Shown piece by piece: positions 36,901-48,900 of a stretch of 64,000 nt of DNA. Position 1 is the first letter of the stretch. Every line of letters begins with the position of its first letter. Under the pieces are notes generated by a model. The model ran no database searches. It saw nothing but the letters and a program-made list of their open reading frames with translations, and was not told where the DNA came from. The DNA is taken from positions 17,819,434 through 17,883,433 of the forward strand of contig OY987227.1 of the NCBI GenBank assembly GCA_963920705.1. Reading direction: 5' to 3'. The translations under genes were made by a program, and so were the position numbers. The stretch is from Odiellus spinosus. Lineage: Eukaryota; Arthropoda; Arachnida; Opiliones; Phalangiidae.

Positions 36901-39900
36901 TTTATTGTACAAGAAAACCTTAAATTTTGACGTCACGTCTTATAGCTCCTCCCCCAACTGATAGCACCCTAATGATATCGATGAACGCTGAGGAACTCTT
37001 TTTGTGGCGATTCCGTATAGTTCGTTCCGAGATATTTTCATTAATGTTATTTTACGTATTTGTCACGCTACACCAAGCATTAGCGTGCAAACTCCTTTTC
37101 ATTTGAGACATTACATACTACGGTATTTAGTTTTGTTCAATTTTCATCGCTATTGCCTTTAAAAAAAACAATTTCCCAGCGTTTCTCGTTAACTAAAGGT
37201 TTAGTAGTCGTGAAATACGAATTCAATTTGGGATACACCGTGTAAAGTTACAACATAAGAAGGGCCTAATTTTCGCGGCTTAAAAACCGGCTTTGCTATG
37301 AGAGAGGAGACCCGTTTCAAGACGGCAAACTCATATAAATCGGGCACCTGCGTGAAATGTATAATATTTTCTCCTCTCCCTCCTCCTCTCATTTTTCCAA
37401 TGTACATTATCATCACGCTCACGCGTTTTTTTAAAAACTCCCGCGTTCTTCTCTCTTTTCTGTAAATGACGCGCCAAAAACAGGCGCGAGCGCGCACTCT
37501 GCGAATCCTAAATGAGCGTGTGACGGCGAGAACGTTTTTGTGGATTCGTCTATTTAAAAATGCACGAGAGATATTATGGGCCGATATAAAATTAGTATGT
37601 GTCTATGTATGGTCATACTATATACACTGTTTTGTGTGGCCTCCTAAATTAGACTTACATTAAAAGGAAAATTGAATAGTGATGGGTATTTTTATAATCG
37701 TACACGCTATCAAATTCTCGACCTATCTATATGTATACTGGTTATAATATAGAGAAAATAAACCTGGAAAGAAGGTTAAATAAATAAATTCAATCTATCT
37801 TAAAGGCTAGGAAATCCGAAAATCAGCTCTTACGCTTAGATATTCTTTTTTCAAAATGTTACAAAAATTCGAAATGCTCAAGAGCAAAATATGTTTATAC
37901 TCTCATACTTTCTTGGAAAGGCCAAACTATAATCAACGTGATGGGATATTTTAAAGCTCCCTAACTACAATTAGACAGTTGGTCATTAAAAAAAAAAAAT
38001 TCAATTTGAAGGGAAATGAATTGGTAATGGTCAAGGATATTTAATAATAAAAACAATTTATATTTCACAACCAAAGTTGTAGGCAACCACAGAGGCATAT
38101 CTTTTTCTGAGTAGTTGCGGGACAAATACAAAATAAATTATTTACAAGAATCGAAAAATGAATTAAAATTGAAGTTATACGAAAATTGTTACAAATTAAT
38201 TGATAATTATCTAAAATGAAATAAACTACTAATTTCGAGGAAGGCAAATATCAAAGAAAAATTTAAAAACTAAAGTGGCCGTATTCCATCCCATATAGGA
38301 ATTGGACAGTTGCCTTTATATGTACAGGATTTTGAGTCATAAAGCTTTTGCGAGAGACTTTAGTATCTACCATGAATGATGATAGATAAAATTTAAAAGT
38401 TAACTGGTTTTTAGCAAATATTCTATCCCTCGCTTCCGTCAATTAGAATAAATTAAATGTTAATTAACTGTTTTAATTTCTACTAATTCCAGAAGTGTTA
38501 GCATCTCAACCATTTAATTAACCGATCTAAGCCTTGGCCCATATTGTTTTAAACGTATAATGTAGGCGTTAAATTTGATGTACACGAATCCCCAATATTT
38601 TAGTTCAGTTTCGTTCTTGTTAAATTACTTTTTTCTCTTTGATCCGATCATGCGTGGTGGATCATAGGAGAGCGATTCATTTTTAACTGGGCTTTTTATT
38701 ACGAATTCGCTTTCGATTTTCTTTCCTATGTAATAAAAAGTGAGACCGTGAAACTCATTGTATATCGAAATGAAAATTGGCCAATTTCGTATTATATTAA
38801 ATCCGTATCTTTTCATCGCTAGTCCTGCTAACCGCTATAGCGCGGCGTATCTACCCCATATATGTATATACTCGTTTTCAAATCGCGCCCACAAAAAAAC
38901 GTGATCCGTAATAAGGGGGTTTCTATAGGACGCGGCTTCTCTATCATTACTGTGTCACAGAGTTAGGCCTAATTATTCTTACTCCTCTATCTATATCTCC
39001 CGATACCTTATTCCAATCACGAATTTTTGATAGAAGAATTTGATAGAAGAGTACCACGTTCGGGGTCCTCCTCTTTAGTCGAGAATAAGTCTGAAATTTC
39101 ATCACGTATACGAATCAAAGGCTCATTCTGTTGTCTGTACCATTTGCATTATCGTAAAAGCACCGAAATTTTGTTTACTGAAATCTTTGAATGACTTCTA
39201 TCTTTTAGATAAATGCGTAGTTCAATCATCTCCTCCCCATCTGCTGTTTTTTTTTATTTTGTTTTAACTTTTACATTTTAAGTAAAGTTTTAGTTACTGA
39301 TATGTAATATGACTTAAAACCAAGGTGGGGTCCATTCCTTAGGTACAATTTGGTTGCAGGAGCACGCCTTGGATATCCACTGATAAGTTATATTATTCAT
39401 TGCCCAACATCATATATAACAAATAATTCTTTCGACTAGTTAGGTTTAATGTATAATGTGATAATACTGGATTTGAAGGAGATTCGGTTAGCTAATTTAT
39501 TCACTTCTATAACTTTAAGTATTGGCTTTATTTAATTGAATAAACTATGATTGGTGAAAACAGATTATCTACGCAACCATTTTCAAGAATTCCCAGCCAT
39601 AATAATATGATTATTTCGATTTGAGGGATGAATTCTCTTTTGAGAATTAATATTTGTTGAAAGGAAATTTCAATCTAAATAGATTTTTTTTTTTAGAAAC
39701 TAATAATGAAAATTATAATATATTATTCTATGAGTAACGACGAGTTTCCAATAAAAATTCCGAGGGGTCAGACATAGTCGTCAAAATTTGTGAGCGTTCT
39801 CTAAATATCTCTTCCACAAATAGCGTTGAAATTCGGACCTCTCGGGAAATTCATTAATATTAATTGACCCTCTTTCAATTTATTTATCAATTATTTTAAT

Positions 39901-42900
39901 TCTCACGTAACCCCTCGTGTTAGCGCGCTTAATTGACTGTTTCAGTCCGCCCTAACCTCTAAAAATATAAAATCTCCCCTAAGCTACTTCGAATATAAAA
40001 AAAGGAATAACTGTTAAATTAATTCGTCGGCCAGTGAGTTGAATTTTCAATATCAAAAGTGTAAATATGGTTGAATATTTTACAGCTATCTTCTCTTTCC
40101 GTCATCCTGTTTGGGATAAATGGTACTTGAACACGAAAAACGCGCTTGTCATGTATATGTTTCGTTTAAAACATTAATTCCACATGGGCGTAAAAAAATG
40201 GCTCATAGACCGTTTCAGACGACGCTAAAATCTACCGTTGCTCTACGCGTTTCGCGATATTAATAGAAAAAGGTTTAATACATTTTTTAACCGAGGTTTA
40301 CATATCTTTCTCAGTTCTACAATTATGGCTTAAATTCTTGTAAAGTCGGTTTAACTCGTATTGTATGAAAAGTTTTTAAGTATTGGTAGCTTGACTTGAG
40401 CAGACGACGCTTTGATAACCCTGCGTTTCTACCAAATTGCTTTATGCTAAGCCTTTACCATGTTTTAGGCTAATTACGGCTAATATTATTTTATATAAAG
40501 ACCAGTGTTAACCTCGCTTAACCTTTACCTATGGGATAAGTTGATTTGTTAGGCCTATTTATTAGATTTGTTAGGCCTATTTATTAGATTTGTTAGGCCT
40601 ATTTATTAGATTTGTTAGGCCTATTTATTAGATTTGTTAGGCCTATTTATTAGATTTGTTAGGCCTATTTATTAGATTTGTTAGGCCTATTTATTAGATT
40701 TGTTAAGCCTTGATTGAATGCTATTTAAACGAATTGAGATTGATACAATTTTATTATTTTATGACTACACAGGCATCCATTGTTTCCGCTATTGGCTCTA
40801 ATCTTCGAGAAATGCGAGTTAGCGACGTGTACGCCCAGGGAACCGGGCATTGCCGGTGGAGACGTTTGTTCCTCCGAGTCTTTCAACGAAGATATCGCCG
40901 TCTTCGCCAAACAGGTCTGTTTTTATTCCCGTTTTATTTCGTTTGCATTTAAAGGGATAATTAAGTCTAGTAACGCGCTAATTTTAATCTATTAGGAGCG
41001 TTTAAATATGTATAAAAACCCTATTCAATTTAACAAAATTGCTAAGCCTAATTCCCTTTTCGAACTGGCAAAAATGGGTTTTTGATTATGCTCATTTTTT
41101 GGGGTAAAATTGGAGATCGTAGACTTTAAGGAAATGTTTTAGAGTCATTTCTAGACGAGGGGTTAACCACTTACTTTACGCGATGCAAAATTAATCCGTG
41201 ATTAGTAGAATCGACACTATTAAAACTTGAATGTGTCCTCTTCAGATCCTCATTCATTTCACTATCCCAAAAAGAGCTTTAAAAGTGGTGTAAATTACAG
41301 GTAATTTACCAATTTATAAATATACCCCTCCCTCTCATATATTTAGGATATAAAAATCATTAAAGCACCAAGATTTTACATTAAATTTCTATGGAACTCT
41401 ATCAGAGAGGCCTTTTCCATAGAACTCTCTCGTTTTTAGGTAGCCATCATCAGTTTATAGTTATATTTAAATAGACGTTCACTTAACGTTCATTTTCCAC
41501 AAAGTTTTTGAGATGTTCAATCATCCCTTTTTCATAAATATTGAAAAAGCGGAGCCTGGGAAAATAATTTCAAGAATCTTTTGACAAATCAAACAAAAGA
41601 GAAACAATTAGGTTTAATAATATTTCCTATTGTCAAAATATTTATTCCGTTTGTAGAAAGAAAAAAAAATCATTTTTTTTTATTGAAGATAAAAATATTT
41701 TTGGAGCCGGAGCAATAATAGAAGATATAGGATAATAATGAGCGTAATCGGGGGAAAAAAACTAGCATTTTCTTTCTTTTTTTTGGCCCAAATGGATTCA
41801 CTGGGGTGTGAAGTAGGGTTAAAATAGAAGACTGGGAGAAAACTATCCTACGAAACATACTAAAATAATTTTTTTGCCAAACTATAAAACTAAAAAAATA
41901 TATATTTCTCCTTATCCATCCCATTTGAAAATATATTTAGTCGATTGGAAAAAAACGGTATATCTCAATGCTATAATCGGAGTCATGCTTATTTTCCATA
42001 AGATCAACTGTTAAGATCAGTCGCAAAATTTAGAAACACCTGAGGCACTTTCAAAACTAAATATCAGAACCAATCCGGATCATTCGCACTATGCTCTTTC
42101 TGTCGAAGAAATGACCGTTGATGTTATATAAGAAATATATCACGTTTAACTATAATTTTAAGATCAGTTTGCAATATAGATAAATATGATGGCGGATAAA
42201 TACACAATGTATAGCGCCATAGGAATGAAAATAGTTATTTAAATCTCCTCTTGAAATTAGCGTTTAAAGGAAAGGTGATAACTAAAAATTCAAATTTATT
42301 TTGGTTTAAATATTAGAATTACTTTTCGTTCTTATAAACATCATCCCATATATACCCATATATTTGTATAATTAAATTAAGCCTAGGCATGTTAGTCTGT
42401 AATCAGTAATCAGGCTCTTCCATTTTAAATCGAGTAAGCCTAATCACGTAAAAACCTTTAAATGATGGCGTTTTTCAGTTTAGTTATGACTGGATATTAA
42501 GATATAAAATTGCGATTTCAGTCGAAGGTTAACCACTTCCAGTAAAGTCTGTACACCTATTGCGCAATTACGGAACTGTTTACTTTATCAGTTACGAAAT
42601 TACTTTAGTACAGTCAAACATACCTCGGGTTTTAGACATGAAAATATACGAAATGATTAATTTTTTTTTCGTCGAGTAGTACGGTTTAAATTTCATTCTG
42701 AATCTTAATTTTGATCATCAGATTTTATTTCAACTTCACTTTATTATCAGTTAGATTCGACCGTATCTTAGATGGCCACAGTTCACGTTTAAATGAGAGG
42801 ATAGCTTTTACTACGTTGTAAATTGAGCCAGAAATGGCCCGCGTATCACGCGTGGCCTCTCTCGGGACGTCCAGAGGAGACTTTTCCATGGTTTTGCCTT

Positions 42901-45900
42901 TTCTGAAGGCATTTACCAAGAGTTTTTATATATATAAATATATCCTAGTTTCCCCCCTCTTTATCCTCCACCCTCTACCTTATTTTTATACTCTGAGCGG
43001 TTCGGAGCATCCTCATCTTATAACTCTGACTGCTCTCCCATCATATCTTCTCCTGCCAGACTCCTTCCCCTTCTCTTTCTCTCTCTCTCTCTGGGCATGC
43101 TCAGTGCAGGGTATGATAATTGGGGTAAAACAGGAGTAGTGGGCTATCCGTTAATACTGAATTAATTGAATTATTGTATACTTAAAGTAACGGTTTCGTG
43201 TTTAGACCCTAATTACTAATTTTAAAGTGGAACTCTCACGGATTTTTCAGGAGCTCGAAAAACCGTTAATAAACTATTCAAAATATATAGAAAAATTACA
43301 GCAACAGTAAAAATTAAGATTTTATATAAGCCACCTTCGAATTTTTCAAAACAAAAATTCCCCACCGCAATACTGCGGCATCATTATAGTCGGGTGGCTA
43401 TTATAGAGCCTAAATTTATTCTCGCGCCTTCTGTCACGTGATACTGTTGATTTTCGAGTATTCTGTCACTTGATACGATTGATTTCGCGCTTGTGAAGCA
43501 ATGAGAAAGGTTATAGCAGTATTTATAATAACTTTGCTTATAAGGTAAAGATTACCGTAGAGAACCGGTATTTCAACCTAGCCATTTAACAATGGACACT
43601 TATCTTAATAGATAAAGATGAATAACAGAACGTGGCGTTCATAAGCGTCCTCTAACGGTAAACGGCGCATGCAAAAATAGGAACTAACGAAACCTCTTGA
43701 GTTGGCTACTATGGATAAAGAATATAATGTCGATTGTAAATAGTACTAGTATAAACGTCAAATTTTTCACTAAGCTGTTCACTTTTTCCCAATTGTTTAC
43801 AAGCATCTGGCAACCTTGCAATGAATGGAAAGCAAGGTGAGAGGGATGGAATTTTCTTTTGCCCCTTTAATGAAAACTCTGTATTGCATTTTTCCAAACC
43901 TTGTACTTTTAGATTGTCGATATTTTCAAAACCATGTCCTTACCCTTGTATTTTTACCCTCGGTCGGGGTACCCCTGACTGCTTTTTGCACGGTTCCAAG
44001 TTTTGAATTTCTTCTTTTTACCAGTTATGTTCCCAGCCATCTTCTTGGCTCGCCCCGACTTCTTCGGTCACGAAAATCTCTCAAAAAAAACATTCTTCGT
44101 GAAAAGCGAATTTTTTTCTTCTTCGTGTACTAAGGCCTATACCCCGAATATTTCAACCCCCTCTCTGCCCCTGATTTTTTCCCTTATATATTTGAAACGA
44201 GAGGCTTATAGCTTTTTAGTTTAGGAATTTTGTAGGGGTTTAAAAAACTGGCCGTACTAAGGTTTCGCGGTAGGAGATTTTAAATTATTAAATTTTTTTT
44301 TTGTTAAGTTTGGTAGTGTCTCGAAGAAAAGGAATTTTTTTTTGGCGAACAAGCCCACGGGGTGAGGCTGCTAAACGAACATCAGCCGTCGGCTGACATC
44401 AATTGAAAATCAGAATCACAACTGAAATTATGTGTATCGGACTAGTACGCCCAGTTTTTAAGCTTACGGATTTTTTTTAGCTGATTTTGGGAGCTTTAGA
44501 TAATTCAAAGAGATTTTTAAAAATTAATTTTATTTATTTCTGGTTTAAATACAAATTTTTCAAACATCGAATTTTATTTAGACATTTCGAGAAATTTGGT
44601 TTTTTATATGAATTTTAATAAATATTCAAACACTAGACGTAAATTGTAATTAGGCCTAATAATACATTGAGGTTGTAGGGATATTTAGGGGACCTCTTTA
44701 ATTAATCTACCACCTTCTCCAAAATTGGACTTCAATCGCGTAGTTTTATATCATTTTAAACACCGAAAGAAAGAGCTGGTTTATTGAGTTTTAATTATTA
44801 AAAATTAATTACCTAGTGAATTAGATAATTTTTTCTTCAAGGATACGTTATTTTCTTTTTATTGAATTAAAACTTTTACGGTATACCATATATACATTGA
44901 TTCAATGAATTTTTGTTCCCTATACGCTATACTATGAGTTAATCCAAACGTAAAAGTTGAAATTTTCCCCTAGGTTACCCTAATCTATGTATTGTAAGTT
45001 CTTTTTAAATTTATATATGATCAAACCTTAGGGAGTTTTTTTTTTTTTTTTTTTTTTTTTTGTTACTGTACCTTTTACCAGTATACAAGTTTTCCTTGAT
45101 CTCGGATGAAAGGAGATCCAGGGATCCGGAGAAACTCTCCTCTAGTCTTTCTCTCTCACTCTTGGATTAATTCTCGCGGAATAATCCTCTCGTATAAATT
45201 TACAAACCTTGGAATAGCGAAATAGAAAAAAAAAGCGCGAAAGTTTTCCCGCCACTTTTTAAGGAACCTTAAAAAAAAAAGCCCAATGAAGTTTCGCGCG
45301 TGCATAAATCCCCTCGGCGCGAGCGTTTTTAAGGTTACACGGCGCGCTATGTTAATTTCACATAAAGCTTAATACCGTGAAAGGCAAAGAGTTGCCATTA
45401 CTTTAAAGGTACACTGAGCAATATGCAAAATAAGTCGGTCGTCGGTCGGGGAATGCGATTATACGCGAGAAATACTTTTGGGAGTTCCCCCAAATCTTTT
45501 TAAAAACTTTTTTTCTCTCTCTTTCTGGCTTCCTCGCTTTGCTAAACTCTCGGTGTGGTTAAGGCCTACGGGTTAGGCTTAGGGAATGTTTGCCATTATG
45601 GAAATAACATGGAAATTTCTCTCCTCTTATAATATTAAAGCTCCTACTTGTTTCTAATATTAATCCAATGAGGTTTTAATACGGGTAATGGACTCGAAAA
45701 CGGTACATTATTATTTGCATAAATATTAACCCCCGATTTTTCCTACTTTTTTTTAATTTTTTCGAAAGGGATGACTGGATTATTAATTATATTAATAATG
45801 CAATGCTTTATAATTTAAAGGTAAACTAAAATTGCAAATTTCCATCCTTAGTCATTTAAAATATGTCAAATTTATAATATTGAATTAATTAACGAGACTA

Positions 45901-48900
45901 CTATTTCATAGTTGAGAAAAACATTTATTAAACGTTCCTGGAGAGCTTTCGGACGCACTTTTCAATTTTTTTACAAAATAAAGTAAGCAAGCAAAACACT
46001 CACCCGATAGAATGTCGGGAAAGTAATTGAAAAGTTATTCTACTACTCTGATTAGATTATAAACTTTTTTTTTGGTTTTTATTTTTTTCTCTCCTCATGG
46101 GCAACATTTTAAACTCCCACAGAATTTTACTTCTAACCTTTCATTGTCCAAATTGAGTTTCCCCTCAGTCCGTGATGTAAACACGTTCATTGAAAGTCCT
46201 TCTAAACCATTTATGGGACTTGAGCTTTAACCCACTGAATTACATGTCCATTCTCAGTATTCCACGCGTGTTTAGCGATTCCATTAGACATTTTCTTGCT
46301 GTCAAAACACATTTCTTACGTTCTTGAATGCATCTAGAAAGATTACATATAACTATGGCCAATAAGTTTAATGTAAAGGATATGGATGTCAAATTGATAT
46401 CGTTAGAAATTTAAATCTCTAAAGCCTAACTTGATTGTTTGAGCAGTTATTTGACTAACCTAATCGATAAGTTAGCTGTAGTCACTTCTGTAAAATCTGT
46501 ACACCTATTACGCGATTACCGTTTACGTAACTGATTACATTCAGCCTTTGCTAAATACGTTACCTAGTACTTTCAAAGCTAATGGATTGTACACCGATTA
46601 CGTGGAATGTTTATAAAGATCAGTCTTTCGTAGTAAAATTCTATTTCTAATCAAAATTTCAATTTTCAAACCAGAGCTAAGCTTAAATTAAATTTGTTTT
46701 TGTTAAGAGTTATCCTAAGCCTAAAAATTTCGAAATTGAAACGTAGTAAATCAGCCGGGTACGTTCTATATAATTTTATCGCCAAAAATAATTAATTTAG
46801 ACGTCTTGTACGCAAAAATCATCTCGTATGTATTCTCCTTGTAATCAAATTTAAATAACTATTCTTAAAAGCATCCATCTTTAGTTATAATGCAATAACT
46901 AACTTTTTTAATTAATTTTTGTCACCTGCCTGTCCTATCTAAGCTATAAAAAGGATATGAGGGTCAGTTAACTTTTAATTTAGATTTTTGCTGATAAAAT
47001 CTTGTTTTGCATGGAGAGCTCAGTTATCGGGGCTCTAAATTAAATTTTAAAACAGCTGCTAAATTTTGAAAAACCTCTGAATGGGTAAAAGTTAAGGTAT
47101 CTTTGTTGTTTATACGCAAAAACAAATGTCACGTACCTGCGTATACCATTTTTCTATTCTACCTATACTTGTATAAAGGGGCTTTCACACGAGCCACGTT
47201 TTTCCCTCCAACTAGTAGGCCCAATTAATTGTCGCAATTAGTTGACCCAACTCCACCGTTCACACGCTTAACAAAAATAATAAATTTCATCTACTAATTT
47301 TTACGAACAGTCAGTCATTATAGGTGTGACGTCACATCTTTCGTCACGTCAAGTTTAGTTTCTGATAATATTTAGATTTGAAGATTTTCTGTCGCTTTCA
47401 GAAATTTGTTAATTTTTTAGGTGTTTCTTAACATTATTTAAAATTTCCATTCGCTATCCGAAATAAATTAATCAAACTGCAGCCTAATGATCCTCAATCG
47501 AAAAGAAAATGTCTACCAAAGCACGTAGAGATTGACCGAGAAATAATCCCTAACACATGGGGTATAAGTCGTAAAGTGTCTCTAATTAATGAAATTCTCG
47601 AAGCTGGCGTTGCCTAGAAATTGGGTCTGCACCAACTTGACCAATTTTTCTTCACACGGACCAACTATTTGAGGCAACTCGAGTTGTCCCAACTTGTTGT
47701 AGGTTAAAATTGACTAATGTGAAAGACCCTTAAGTCGCTATATATTTTATTTCAACAATTTCAAATAAATTTCTAGTGTAGTGGGGGAAGTCGATAGATT
47801 CCTTTTGCGTAACCACTCCTCTCGGTTTTACATAATGATCGCTTTAATTCGAATATACCCTCGGGGCTGGAAGGGCAGTGCCTTAGAAAAATACGTTTAA
47901 TATTATACCTCTATAATATCTATGATTCTGTACGAAGAAGAGGAGTTATTTCGCGTAATATACGCCTAGAATTTTAAATTAAGCTTCTATAGATATTACC
48001 CCAGACGAAATTATACACTACATTATATATTTCTTTGAAATAAAAATGATCTAATCATTTTCTCCCTAAAAAGTAAGCGTTACTAATTTAAATTCGTTGA
48101 GGGTTTTGACCACAGACTTTGCATTTTGGTCTTCGATATCCAAAGAATACATATTTTTATTTATTCTTACTCATTCTTCAAAAACAATTATCGGATTGGT
48201 GTCCCCCCATTTTACCCAAAATAGGATTTGGCAATGATTATCTTTTACCCAAAAAAATTATTTCTCGTTTCACCCAATCGCGTTAGCCACAATTCCCGTT
48301 TACCCCAATGTCACTTTCAACCAGGGATTATAGCCTACAATTTTTTTTATAGATTATTGGGATTTCAACGAATGAAGTTTAGGTTAGGTTAGGTTAGGTT
48401 GGGTTAGGTTTACAACTTTTGTAAATAAAAATACGCTTCATATGATAAATTTCAGATATATCATGAAGTTAGGGCCGAATTAATTAAGGACGTAGAAGGA
48501 ACCAAATAAAAAAATAAAATCTATTCATGTAAATATTATATTTCAGTCGTTTTAGGAGAAATTTATTTGGGTGAAATGGGATTTGGGTGAAATGGGAATT
48601 GGGTGAAATGTACATAGAGAAATGGGAATTGGGTAAAATGGGATTGGGCGAAATGGTAATTGGGGGAAATATTTTGGGTGAAATGGGGGGGAATCATTGG
48701 ATTTATTTAAATTAATATTTTGTTTTATTTTTATCGCCCAATAATTCTACCCCCACCCCTCGAAACTGGTCTTAATCCGGCCCTAACCAGGCCTTATACC
48801 AACGACCCGTCTAGTGTATAATAAATCAAATAATATCATTTTAAGGATCATTAAGGTTTTGTACAAATTTAAATAATTTTACTTAATTAAATGCCGGGTT

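Larger units (their letters stand above)
36186..40772 (+). other. hth intron 2
   Basis: A 4.6-kb intron containing MITE copy 2 and ending with the 22-bp tandem repeat. No further exon recognised. Confidence 0.85.
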
